Below, piece after piece: positions 1 through 8,208 of a stretch of 25,806 bases of DNA (positions are counted from its first letter, which is position 1; each line of letters begins with the position of its first letter). The stretch is from DATLAN01 sp035527455 (lineage in GTDB: Bacteria > Planctomycetota > Planctomycetia > Pirellulales > Thermoguttaceae). The translations under genes were made by a program, and so were the position numbers. Location: the NCBI GenBank assembly GCA_035527455.1, contig DATLAN010000014.1:1-25806 (forward strand). Reading direction: 5' to 3'. The notes under the pieces were generated by a model. The model was not told the DNA's origin. It did no database searches and saw only the letters and a program-made list of their open reading frames with translations.

Positions 1-1
1 G

Positions 2-3000
2 ACCGCGTCGATCACCGTCATCCCGGCCAATTTCGCTCCGGCGGCGGCGGACGACCAGTATCGCACGTCACCCGGCGAGGTGCTGGCGGCCGACGCGGCC
101 GCAGGCTTGCTGGCCAATGACACGGACAACGAGGGTAATCCGTTGACGGCTTCGGTCGTGACGCAGCCGAGTCACGGCACCTTGAGCCTCGACGCGGACG
201 GCTCCTTCACCTACACGCCCGAGGCCGGGTTCCACGGGGCGGACAGCTTCACGTATCGGGCCAACGACGGGCTGCTCGACTCGAACGAGGCCACGGTGAC
301 GATCCTGGTGAATTACGTCCCGGTTGCGGCGGACGATGCGTACGAGGTGGACGAAGACGGCACGCTGGCGGTCACGGCGGCCGAAGGGGTTCTGACCAAC
401 GACAGCGACGCGGACGCCGACCCCGTGACGGCGATACTGGTCAGCGGCCCCTCGCACGCCACGCTAGTCCTCAACGCCGACGGCTCGTTCACCTACACGC
501 CCGAGGAAAACTACTTCGGCGCCGACGCCTTCACCTACGGGGTCAACGACGGCTTCGAAGACTCGAACGAGGCGACGGTGACGATCACCGTCCACCCGGT
601 CAACGATGCGCCGGTGGCGGCGAACGACGGGTACGGCGCCTTCTCCGACGCGGTGCTGACGATCGATGCGGCCGCAGGGCTGCTGGCCAACGATACGGAC
701 GTCGACAGCGATCCGTTGACGGCCTCGGTGGAGACGCAGCCGAGTCACGGCACGTTGAACCTCAATGCCGATGGCTCCTTCACCTACACGCCCGAGGCCG
801 GGTTCCACGGCATCGACAGCTTCACGTATCGGGCCAACGACGGGCTGGTCGACTCGAACGAGGCGACGGTGACGATCCTGGTGAACCATGCCCCGGTGGC
901 GGCGGACGACGCCTACGAGGTCGACGAAGACCAGGCGCTGACCGTGGTCGTGGCCGACGGCGTGTTGGCCAACGACAGCGACGCGGACGCCGATCCGTTG
1001 ACAACGGTGCTGGCCAGCGGCCCCTCGCACGGCGAGGTTTTGCTCGACGACGACGGCTCGTTCACCTATACGCCGGATGCCGACTATGTCGGCCCCGACG
1101 CCTTCACCTACGCGGTCAACGACGGCTTCGAAGGCTCGAACGAGGCGACGGTGACGATCACCGTCCACCCGGTCAACGACGCCCCGGTGGCGGTGGACGA
1201 CGCGTACGAGGTCGACGAAGACCAGACGCTGACGGTGGTCGTGGCCGAGGGCGTGTTGCCCAACGACAGCGACGAGGACGCCGATCCGTTGACGGCGGTG
1301 CTGGTCAGCGGCCCCTCGCATGGCACGGCAGTGCTGGGCGCCGACGGCTCATTCACCTACACGCCCGAGGAAAACTACTTCGGCGCCGACACCTTCACCT
1401 ACACGGCCAACGACGGCTCCGAAGACTCGAATGAAGCGACGGTGACGATTACCGTCCACCCGGTCGCCGACGCCCCGGTGGCGGTCGACGACGTCTATGA
1501 AGTCGATGAAGACGGCACACTCGTGGTCACGGTGGCCGAGGGGGTTCTGGCCAACGACACCGACGGGGACGACGATCCGCTGATCGCCCTCCTGGACATC
1601 GCGCCCCAGCACGGGGTCCTGCAGTTCGAGAGCGATGGCTCCTTCGAGTACATTCCGCCGGCCGACTTCAACGGCACGGATACGTTCGTCTACGCCGTGA
1701 ACGACGGCTTCATCGGGTTCGACCTGGCGACGGTGACCATCACCGTCAACGCCGTCAACGATCCACCCGTCGCCGAAGCCCAGGACGTGGCGACCGATGA
1801 AGATGTCCCGCTGCAGATCACGCTGGCCGGCGACGACGGCGATCCGGAAACGGACCAAACGCTCTCGTTCGCCTTGGGCGACGGGCCGATGCACGGGACC
1901 TTGAGCGGCTTCGACCCCGTCGCCGGCACGGTCACCTACACGCCGGCCGCCGGTTACGTCGGGCAAGACGTCTTCACCTTCACGGTCAACGACGGCCAAC
2001 TCGACTCGACCGAGGCCTACGTGATCATCGACGTGACCGACGTCAACGATCCGCCCGAAGCGGTCGATGACGCCGCGACCACCGAAGAAGACATCCCGGT
2101 GGTCATCGACGTGCTGGGGAACGATACGGACGCCGATCCGCAAGACGTTCTCACGGTGACGTCGGTTACGCAGGGCGGCCACGGCGTGGTCACCGTGAAC
2201 GCCAACGGTACCATCAGGTACGCGCCCGAGGACGGTTTCGACGGGAGCGACAGCTTCACCTACACGATCAGCGACGGCAACGGCGCAGCGGACACGGCGA
2301 CGGTCAGCGTCACGGTAACGCCCGCGGCGAACGTTCCCCTGATCGACGTCGGCGATCATTTCCTTCTGCCCGAGACGCCCGGCCAGCAGATCCAGATATG
2401 GGTGTCCGGCGGTCAACCGGTCGAGGGCCTGGACTTCTACATTCAGGTCGCCGACGGCGGTCCGGAAGCCGTCGAGTTGGAACTGATCGATCCGCCGGGG
2501 ATCCTCGGTCCGATCATCACCGACGTGGATCTGATCACGGGAACGATCTTCGCAACCAACAACTGGGGGCTGATGAGCACCTACATCAACGACGTGATCC
2601 CGCAGTTCTTCGACGTGGGCCTCCTGACGTTCGCCGGTTCCGTGCTCGCCAACGGACTGCTGGCCACCGTGACCATCGACACCACGGGCTTTGCCAGCGG
2701 CACGTGGGAGTTGCACATGGAAAACACGCTGAACGGCCCCAGCGAACTCCCCTTCGCGGGAGCACGCTTCCGGGGCGGTTCGATCACGATCCTCCAGGGC
2801 AATCAGCCGCCGGTGGCCGAGGACGACCAAGCGACCACGGAAGAGGACGCGGCCGTGATCATCGGCGTGCTGGCCAACGATACGGACATCAACCCCGGCG
2901 ATACGCTGAGCGTCGCCTCGGTGACCCAAGGCAGCCACGGCCAGGTCGCCATCAACAACGACGACACGATCACCTACACGCCCGGCGCCGGCTTCGTCGG

Positions 3001-4963
3001 CGCCGACCAGTTCACCTACACGATCAGCGACGGCCAGGGCGGAACGGACACGGCGACCGTCGCGGTCACCGTCACGGCCGCGCCCGACCTGCCGCTGATC
3101 CAGGTGGGAAATCACGTGCTGTTGCCCAACACGCCGGGACAACAGATCGAGATTTGGGTCTCCGGCGGGCAACTGGTTCAAGGTCTCGACTTCCTCGTCC
3201 AGGTCGCCGACGGCGGCCCGGAAGCCGCCACGGCCGGCTTCGCCGATCCACCGGGCATCGACGGCCCGCACGTCACGGACCTCGACCTGGTCACCGCAAC
3301 GATCTTCCAGGACAACAATTTGGGGCAAATCAATTCCGACGCCCACTTGACCTATCCCCAGTTGTTCGTCGCCAGCATCATCGCCGGTTCCGGCGCGGTG
3401 GCCGCCGACGGCCTGCTGGGCACCGTGACCATCGACACGACCGGCTTCTCGAGCGGTTCGTGGGAACTGGTGATGACCGACACGCCGGCCGGGAAGACCG
3501 ATTTTCAGTACACGGGAGTGGAGATCGAAAACGGATCGATCACCATCCAAGCCGTGAACCACGCGCCGACCGGCAGTGCCGACTCCTACGAAGTCGACGA
3601 GGACGGCACGCTCAGCGTGCCCGCCGCCCAAGGCGTACTGGGCAACGACACCGATCCGAACGGGGACTCGTTGACCGCGGAGCTGGTCAGCGGGGCCTCC
3701 CACGGCAGCCTCGTTCTCAACGCCGACGGCTCCTTCACGTACACGCCCCAGGCCGGCTTCTCCGGCAACGACGGCTTCACCTACCGTGCCAAAGACGCGG
3801 CGCTCTCTTCCAACAACACCGCCGTAACGATCACCGTCAACGCGGCCGGCGCGGCGCCGACGTTCCAGACGATCGCCGACGTGACCTTGCTGGGCGGCTC
3901 GCCGCTGTTCATCCCGCTCGACGGGTTCGACGCCGACGGCCAGGCACTCAGCTACACCGTCGCCAGCAGCAACCCGTCGCTGGTGGCCGCCTCGGTTCCC
4001 CAGGGCAATCGGAGCATGAGGATCTCGGTGGCCGGCTACGGCGACATGGTCCTGGAATTGCACGAGCACCTCGTTCCGGAGGTAACCCAACCGATCATCG
4101 ACCTGGCCGAAGACGGCTTCTACGACGGCGTGATCTTCCACCGGGTGATGAACGAGTTCATGATCCAGGGAGGCAATCCGAGCTACACCGGCGGAGACAC
4201 CTCCGGCCTGGTCGATTTCGACGACCGGTTCCACGTCGACCTGCAGCACAACCGCCCCGGCGTGCTGTCGATGGCCAAGACGGACGACGACACCAACAAC
4301 TCGCAATTCTTCATCACCGAGGTCCCCACGCGCTGGCTCGACTTCAATCACTCGATTTTCGGCCTGCTCGTCGAAGGCGAAAACGTCCGCGAAGCCATCA
4401 GCAACGTGGCGACCGGCGTGTCCGACCGCCCGCTCGCCAACGTGGTCATGCAATCGGTCGAGATCTTCCTCGACCAGGAAAACGGCGTGCTGATGCTCAA
4501 GGCGCCCGAGGGAGCCAGCGGGCAGGCCGACGTCACCGTGACCGTCACCGACGAAGACTCTCTGCAGTACCAGCAGACGTTCCACGTCACCGTCCAGCCG
4601 GACCTCTACAACGGCGGACCGTTCCTGGGGCCCATCGGCCCGATCCAAACCACGGTGAATACGCCGGCCGTCTTCCAACTCTCGGCGATCGACGTGGAAG
4701 GGAACGCGGTCTCCTTCGACGCGCTGAAGATGGGAAGCGTGAACTACACGTTCGGCGTCAATTCCCAGACGGGCCAGGTCACCGTCACGCCGCCGGCCGG
4801 CTTCACCGGAACAATGGAAATCCTCGTGCGCGTCAGGCCGACGACTTCCTCCAACACGCTGGACGTGTACGATTCCCAGGTCGTCGAGATCACCGTGGCC
4901 TCCACGGCGCAAGCCCTGGTCGACGCCGTCCTGGAAGCCGAAGAGGATTGGCTCTCCTACTGA
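2..4963 (+). CDS. Giant secreted tandem-95/Ig-like repeat protein with embedded cyclophilin (5' partial)
   Basis: The frame is open from the window edge, so the N-terminus lies upstream; the GTG at 80 is internal to a repeat. About 1,653 codons are visible. Residues counted from base 2: eight tandem-95 repeats (about 10-775, consensus APVAxDDxYEVDEDGTL, GVLANDTD, DGSFTYTP, DxFTYxxNDG), an unassigned ~155-residue domain (about 779-933), repeat 9, a second copy of that domain (about 1031-1185), repeat 10, an Ig-like domain interrupted by a cyclophilin-type PPIase (about 1339-1490), then a final Ig-like region. The cyclophilin keeps FHR, the IQGGNP segment, NSQFF and the NHSIFG histidine, so catalysis is plausible. 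Aspartate-rich repeats suggest calcium binding. It probably acts outside the cell or at the cell surface; the substrate is unknown. The C-terminus (EAEEDWLSY) carries no recognisable anchor. The next gene converges 12 bases downstream. Confidence 0.93.
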   Translation, partial: TASITVIPANFAPAAADDQYRTSPGEVLAADAAAGLLANDTDNEGNPLTASVVTQPSHGTLSLDADGSFTYTPEAGFHGADSFTYRANDGLLDSNEATVTILVNYVPVAADDAYEVDEDGTLAVTAAEGVLTNDSDADADPVTAILVSGPSHATLVLNADGSFTYTPEENYFGADAFTYGVNDGFEDSNEATVTITVHPVNDAPVAANDGYGAFSDAVLTIDAAAGLLANDTDVDSDPLTASVETQPSHGTLNLNADGSFTYTPEAGFHGIDSFTYRANDGLVDSNEATVTILVNHAPVAADDAYEVDEDQALTVVVADGVLANDSDADADPLTTVLASGPSHGEVLLDDDGSFTYTPDADYVGPDAFTYAVNDGFEGSNEATVTITVHPVNDAPVAVDDAYEVDEDQTLTVVVAEGVLPNDSDEDADPLTAVLVSGPSHGTAVLGADGSFTYTPEENYFGADTFTYTANDGSEDSNEATVTITVHPVADAPVAVDDVYEVDEDGTLVVTVAEGVLANDTDGDDDPLIALLDIAPQHGVLQFESDGSFEYIPPADFNGTDTFVYAVNDGFIGFDLATVTITVNAVNDPPVAEAQDVATDEDVPLQITLAGDDGDPETDQTLSFALGDGPMHGTLSGFDPVAGTVTYTPAAGYVGQDVFTFTVNDGQLDSTEAYVIIDVTDVNDPPEAVDDAATTEEDIPVVIDVLGNDTDADPQDVLTVTSVTQGGHGVVTVNANGTIRYAPEDGFDGSDSFTYTISDGNGAADTATVSVTVTPAANVPLIDVGDHFLLPETPGQQIQIWVSGGQPVEGLDFYIQVADGGPEAVELELIDPPGILGPIITDVDLITGTIFATNNWGLMSTYINDVIPQFFDVGLLTFAGSVLANGLLATVTIDTTGFASGTWELHMENTLNGPSELPFAGARFRGGSITILQGNQPPVAEDDQATTEEDAAVIIGVLANDTDINPGDTLSVASVTQGSHGQVAINNDDTITYTPGAGFVGADQFTYTISDGQGGTDTATVAVTVTAAPDLPLIQVGNHVLLPNTPGQQIEIWVSGGQLVQGLDFLVQVADGGPEAATAGFADPPGIDGPHVTDLDLVTATIFQDNNLGQINSDAHLTYPQLFVASIIAGSGAVAADGLLGTVTIDTTGFSSGSWELVMTDTPAGKTDFQYTGVEIENGSITIQAVNHAPTGSADSYEVDEDGTLSVPAAQGVLGNDTDPNGDSLTAELVSGASHGSLVLNADGSFTYTPQAGFSGNDGFTYRAKDAALSSNNTAVTITVNAAGAAPTFQTIADVTLLGGSPLFIPLDGFDADGQALSYTVASSNPSLVAASVPQGNRSMRISVAGYGDMVLELHEHLVPEVTQPIIDLAEDGFYDGVIFHRVMNEFMIQGGNPSYTGGDTSGLVDFDDRFHVDLQHNRPGVLSMAKTDDDTNNSQFFITEVPTRWLDFNHSIFGLLVEGENVREAISNVATGVSDRPLANVVMQSVEIFLDQENGVLMLKAPEGASGQADVTVTVTDEDSLQYQQTFHVTVQPDLYNGGPFLGPIGPIQTTVNTPAVFQLSAIDVEGNAVSFDALKMGSVNYTFGVNSQTGQVTVTPPAGFTGTMEILVRVRPTTSSNTLDVYDSQVVEITVASTAQALVDAVLEAEEDWLSY
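2334..2800 (+). other. Unassigned ~155-aa extracellular domain, copy A (within the giant protein)
   Basis: This domain lies between tandem-95 repeats 8 and 9. It starts PLIDVGDHFLLPETPGQQIQ and ends near RGGSITI. Shared features with copy B are LLPxTPGQQIxIWVSGGQ, GLDFxxQVADGGPEA, DLxTxTIF, and an ADG/ANG-LLxTVTIDTTGF segment followed by GxWEL. The sandwich-like strand pattern and the 'GLLATVTID' segment recall cohesin domains, but that is inference. I cannot name a family. Confidence 0.6.
3090..3554 (+). other. Unassigned ~155-aa extracellular domain, copy B (within the giant protein)
   Basis: This is a second copy of the domain at 2334-2800, beginning PLIQVGNHVLLPNTPGQQIE and ending ENGSITI. 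It again follows directly on a tandem-95 repeat whose start reads TTEED rather than YEVDED. The repeat plus the domain therefore look like a duplicated composite module of about 250 residues. Confidence 0.6.
4016..4470 (+). other. Cyclophilin-type peptidyl-prolyl isomerase domain nested in an Ig-like domain
   Basis: The sequence runs from MRISVAGYGDMVLELHEH to VVMQSVEIFL. Cyclophilin signatures are IFHRVMNEFMIQGGNP (catalytic Arg followed by Phe and Gln), PGVLSMAKTDDDTNNSQFFI (active-site Gln and Phe) and LDFNHSIFGLL (His before the FG turn). The segments before it (FQTIADVTLLGGSPLFIPLD, LVAASVPQGNRS) and after it (ENGVLMLKAPEGASGQADVT) read as the two halves of one Ig-like domain. The isomerase is thus an insertion and not a separate tail domain. 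Confidence 0.88.
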
Positions 4964-4975
4964 TCGGCGTCCGGG

Positions 4976-6463
4976 TCAGAACCGGTAATCCAGGCCGAAG
5001 TTCAGGCCTTGCGCCCAGAAGTCCGTCGTGATCCAGGAGAACTCCGGCCGCGGCGCCCCGTCCAGGGTCCCGCCGGAAAGCTGCGAGTCGTTCACGTTCA
5101 GGTCGATCTGGTCGCCCGCTCGGGCGACGTTGCTCCAATAGATGAACGTGTAGCCGAAGGTCGCCCGCAGCCGCTGCGTCAGATCGTAGCCCACCGTGAT
5201 CCCGAATTCGGGTATCATGGTGAAGCGATTGTCGCCGTACACGCCCATGTTCGTCGGCAGGGCGAGCAGTCCGCCGGACGTGGTCACGGACGGCTCTTCC
5301 GGTACGGTGGTCGTCGTCGAGCCGTCGATCGACACGCGGGAGTGCGTATTGCCGAAGCCCACCTTCATCAACATCTCCAGGGACCAGCGGCAATAGCGTT
5401 CTGAATAGAGCACCCCCAACTCCGCCCCGTGGAAACGGTTGCGGCTGTTGAACCGGTCGAACAGGTCGATGGTCGTTCCCTGGCTGATCAGTTCGGTCGA
5501 CTCGGTGAATTGACTGATGGACACGCCGTCGTCGAGCCGTTGGAACCGATAGCCGACCAGCACGTCCATGCGATGGGCGTCCTGCTGGAGCATGGCCCAG
5601 CGCAGCAACACCTCGACGCCCTGGAACTCGGCCGTCACGTCGGCCGCCACGCGGCCCTCGGCCCGGGTGGTAAATGCGACCAGCAGCGAGTCTTGTTCAT
5701 CGTCGCCACCGTTGCGGATGTTGAAGAAGGGCCGGGCGAGAATCGGATCTCCGTCGCTGTCGGCGTAAAACGCGCTGGTCTGCTTCCCGATCCCCAGGTA
5801 GCTCGCCTCGATGCCCGTGCAGCGGTTCGGCTGTAGCCAATAGGTCATCGTGATCCGACCTCCGGATCGCGAACTCTCGGCCAGGCTCTCCCCGCCGAAC
5901 AGAATCGTCGTCGTTTCCTGCCCGAGCACGCCGGCCTGCTCCGCCTGGGTGCCGGCCGGGCTGGTGGTCACCAGCGGCGGGACGCCACTGCCTTGGGTCC
6001 ACCACAGGAGATATTCCCCGCGTGCCTCGAAACGGCCGCACAACGGCATCAAGGGCCGATAGCAGGGAAACCCCGGCCCGGCGACCACCCGATCGCCCCA
6101 ATACTCTCCGCCGGCATAGTAGTCTTCGCCGCAGCCTTCACCGCAGTCTTCACCGCAGTAGGCCGAATCCTCCACGGGAACTCCGAACTCGTCGCAACAG
6201 CTCGGTTCGCTCCCGTAGATCGGTTCTCCCGAAGACTCTTCCTCCGCGAATGCGTAGGCCGAGACCGGGGCGACCGGCGAAAACCGGGTGGGACGAAACC
6301 GACTCCTCTGTTGCACGGGGTCGGGACGAGAATCCGCCCCTTCAACCGCCAGGCACAGAAGAAGCATGACCACAGGCAGGATGACGGCCGTCTTTCGCCG
6401 GATGGCCGTCTTGGCGATCGGCGGCCGACCGGCCACGGTGCGTGAATGAATAGGGTCTTGCAT
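4976..6463 (-). CDS. BBP7 family outer-membrane beta-barrel protein
   Basis: I chose the ATG at 6463 (MQDPIHSRTV, 495 aa) over a start 14 codons upstream, because GGAG lies just ahead of it. An N-terminal basic stretch and a hydrophobic segment (AVILPVVMLLLCLAVEGA) form a signal peptide. A Cys/acidic segment follows at about residues 85-112 (CGEDCGEGCGEDYY). From about residue 148 the sequence has BBP7 hallmarks: EYLLWWTQGSGVPPLVTTSP, GVLGQETTTILFGGE, SGGRITMTYWLQPNRCTGIEASYLG. Alternating beta-strand patterns continue to a C-terminal WAQGLNFGLDYRF, which ends in the aromatic residue typical of outer-membrane barrels. BBP7 proteins are abundant in Planctomycetes with unknown cargo. It is convergent with the giant gene, leaving only 12 bases for termination. 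Confidence 0.9.
   Translation of the reverse strand: MQDPIHSRTVAGRPPIAKTAIRRKTAVILPVVMLLLCLAVEGADSRPDPVQQRSRFRPTRFSPVAPVSAYAFAEEESSGEPIYGSEPSCCDEFGVPVEDSAYCGEDCGEGCGEDYYAGGEYWGDRVVAGPGFPCYRPLMPLCGRFEARGEYLLWWTQGSGVPPLVTTSPAGTQAEQAGVLGQETTTILFGGESLAESSRSGGRITMTYWLQPNRCTGIEASYLGIGKQTSAFYADSDGDPILARPFFNIRNGGDDEQDSLLVAFTTRAEGRVAADVTAEFQGVEVLLRWAMLQQDAHRMDVLVGYRFQRLDDGVSISQFTESTELISQGTTIDLFDRFNSRNRFHGAELGVLYSERYCRWSLEMLMKVGFGNTHSRVSIDGSTTTTVPEEPSVTTSGGLLALPTNMGVYGDNRFTMIPEFGITVGYDLTQRLRATFGYTFIYWSNVARAGDQIDLNVNDSQLSGGTLDGAPRPEFSWITTDFWAQGLNFGLDYRF
6121..6156 (-). repeat. Three in-frame 12-bp repeats inside the BBP7 gene
   Basis: Three tandem copies (6121-6132, 6133-6144, 6145-6156) of a 12-base unit, consensus AGTCTTCACCGC on the + strand, differ at one or two bases. 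On the coding strand they give a run of four-residue Cys-Gly-Glu units just after the signal peptide. Slippage there would alter cysteine number without breaking the frame. Confidence 0.75.
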
Positions 6464-6793
6464 CACTTCTCCAATTTGCGCACATTGAGCACTTCCCCGC
6501 GGCACACGTGCGGATTTCGCACGGTCTCGTCCTCGTATATCGGCGCAGACGGAAGAATACTTAAACTCTATCTAAGCAGAAGACTTTGCCTATTTTACCC
6601 AGACGCCCGCACTGTCCCACAAGCACACAGATTCAGGTTTGGGCCACTGAAAAAGGTGGCCGGGACTCTATTCCTGCTCCGCAGAAAGAAATCGCGCCAG
6701 CTTCTCGCGGGTGTCCGGCTGGGACAGTGTATTGGTTCAGTCGGAAATGGAAGAACGTGAAATTAGGGCCTCGCACGCAAACACAGAGTAGTA
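6464..6793. other. Noncoding spacer with inverted repeats
   Basis: I see no convincing gene here. On the BBP7 strand the only clear signal is the Shine-Dalgarno sequence before 6463. AT-rich patches at about 6555-6600 could hold a promoter, but no good -35/-10 pair stands out. The stretch contains a perfect 10-bp inverted repeat (6610-6619 with 6720-6729) and a short hairpin at 6642-6661. Confidence 0.5.
6610..6729. repeat. 120-bp element bounded by 10-bp inverted repeats
   Basis: CACTGTCCCA at 6610-6619 is the exact reverse complement of TGGGACAGTG at 6720-6729. Between them lies GGCCAC-(8)-GTGGCC (6642-6661), a smaller hairpin with an A-rich loop. There is no coding capacity and no target-site duplication at the ends. 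It could be a degraded miniature mobile element or a REP-like palindromic unit. Confidence 0.45.
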
Positions 6794-6871
6794 CCGGTGC
6801 CTCTTCTCTATTCCGGGATCGGATAAGACGTGTTCTTACAGGCATTTACGCGAACAGAGAAGAGGCCCCGG
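6794..6871. repeat. 78-bp segment bounded by 16-bp near-perfect inverted repeats
   Basis: Left arm 6794-6809 (CCGGTGCCTCTTCTCT) pairs with right arm 6856-6871 at 15 of 16 positions, with 11 consecutive perfect pairs (6799-6809 with 6856-6866). The 46-base core contains the final residues and the stop of the broken gene upstream. No direct target duplication flanks it. Either a mobile-element scar or a terminator-like stem would fit. Confidence 0.5.
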
Positions 6872-7873
6872 GCTTGCTGCTCGCCATAGAATCGAGCGAA
6901 AGGCTCGCCCCGGTCGAGCCACATCGGCCGGTTGGGACAGAGTACGTCGCAGACCTCGAACAGTTCCGCCGGAGCGGCTGATGGGTCGCGGTACGTCGGA
7001 TCCTCCCAAACCAGCACGTCCGGCTCGGCTTTGCGGATCGCCCGGGCCCACGCCAAGAGCGGCCCGATATCGGAGCCCTCGTGCGGCTCGTCGTGAATGA
7101 GCAGCCCCAGCAGGTCGGGCGAGATGCCCTTGGAGCGCAGATGCCGCACCCAAGCCGAGATCCACGTGCCCACGCGCCGCTCGAACTCGGGCGAGCCGAT
7201 CTCCGCCCCGCCCAAGGAACTCTTCAACGTGCCCGAGTAGTGTGCCACCGAAAGGAAAACGAGATACGCCCGGGCGTCCGGCCACTGGTCGATCCAGTCG
7301 TCCAAGGTGCGGGTGTCCAGGCGGATCTTTACCGGGTCCTTTTCGTCGAACTCGTACGATAGCAACACGCCGGACGTTGCCCAAGGGGCGTTGCACGGAC
7401 CGGCGGACGCGGCCTTCCTGGTAGACCTGCCTGGCGTAGCCTTCGGGCCAGGGGCCGCGATGCTTCTGATCCAGCGCGACCAGGTAGCCGGCGTCGCGAT
7501 AGGTCTTGCCGTCGTCGCTCAGCAGGACGTGGATCGCCATGGGCCAGGTCACGCCGGCGACCCCGGCCGCCGTGGTCATCGACACGCCGGCAATCGGCTG
7601 CACGCTTCCCAGGTCGATCGTCCCGGTGGCATACTGCGCGTGCTGCCAGCCGACGGTACCCTTTTGCGTCCAGAAATAGGCCGAGGTCGTCTGCCCGTCG
7701 GTCAGTTGGACCGTGTCGCCCGGGTCGGTGCAGAGGCGGTACGAGGGTTGGGGAAAGAGCGTGTAGCGGGCATTTCGGGCGATGTTCTCGCCGGCCGGTT
7801 CGGAAGCCGAGGCCACGGACACGAGCAGGGAGCCGACGGCGAATACTCTCAGGAGCACGTTCGATCGGAACAT
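6808..7873 (-). pseudogene. Broken secreted enzyme-like gene (discoidin-like N-half, TIM-barrel-like C-half)
   Basis: The start at 7873 has GGAG eight bases upstream and a clear signal peptide (MFRSNVLLRVFAVGSLLVSV, then ASA). The N-half reads as a carbohydrate-binding/discoidin-type beta domain (NARYTLFPQPSYRLCTDPGD, TSAYFWTQKGTVGWQHA, HVLLSDDGKTYRDAGYL). After about 7405-7440 the protein-like sequence moves to the adjacent frame (GPCNAPWATSGVLLSYEFDE onward), which runs to 6808. That half resembles a glycoside-hydrolase/DUF4091-like barrel (LGLLIHDEPHEGSD, EPDVLVWEDPTYRD, CDVLCPNRPMW). Past the shift the original frame turns into Arg-rich nonsense. The C-terminus ends soon after FYGEQQARG, at the inverted repeat, and looks truncated. 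A single base error could explain the shift but not the short 3' end. Confidence 0.72.
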
Positions 7874-8208
7874 GGCACGACTCCACCATTGGTTTTCCAA
7901 CGAGGGCGGCACATGTGGCACCAGTGCCACACGCAACGGCAATTCACCACCAAGCCCGCCGACTCCGCTCAGCGGCGTACTTGCCCGCACGGTCGTCGCA
8001 ACCGCTATATCCCGCCCCGTCCTCAATATCCCAATTTCCAGAGCATTCCGCCATATCTTCGCTCGGCGCGGCAGAAGCAGAACTCGGCAGTCGAGAAACG
8101 GAGAAGTTCTGGCGGGTTCGCTGATAATACGAAGCGATTGCCCCGATACTTCAAAGAGGCGGGCTAGTCGGCAGGTCCCGCCGGGGTGGAATTCCCGAGG
8201 CACAGACC
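7874..8208. other. Divergent intergenic region
   Basis: This spacer lies between the broken gene (leftward) and the LysM gene (rightward). Apart from an 18-base palindrome near the left side and a possible GATAAT -10-like hexamer at 8123-8128 without a good -35, I see no gene, repeat array or RNA. Confidence 0.5.
7914..7931. promoter_or_regulatory. 18-bp palindrome (possible operator)
   Basis: TGTGGCAC-CA-GTGCCACA is an 8-bp inverted repeat with a 2-base centre. It lies about 41 bases upstream of the start codon of the broken secreted gene, in the divergent spacer. Its size and symmetry suit a dimeric repressor site. A dispersed palindromic repeat is equally possible. Confidence 0.4.

Noticed and set aside
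80..82. GTG as the start of the first gene
   Set aside because: It lies in the middle of a tandem-95 repeat and the frame is open to the window edge, so the gene begins upstream.
1349..4912. 1,187-codon open frame on the minus strand
   Set aside because: It mirrors the tandem-95 gene, is rich in Arg, Val and Asp, has no domain signal, and arises from high-GC third positions opposite a real gene.
2398..5031. 877-codon open frame on the plus strand in another frame
   Set aside because: Arg/Gly/His-rich translation overlapping the giant gene and the BBP7 3' end; the real frame has clear domains throughout.
6446..6981. Plus-strand open frames across the repeat-rich spacer
   Set aside because: They cross inverted repeats and the broken gene's antisense strand; their composition is not protein-like.
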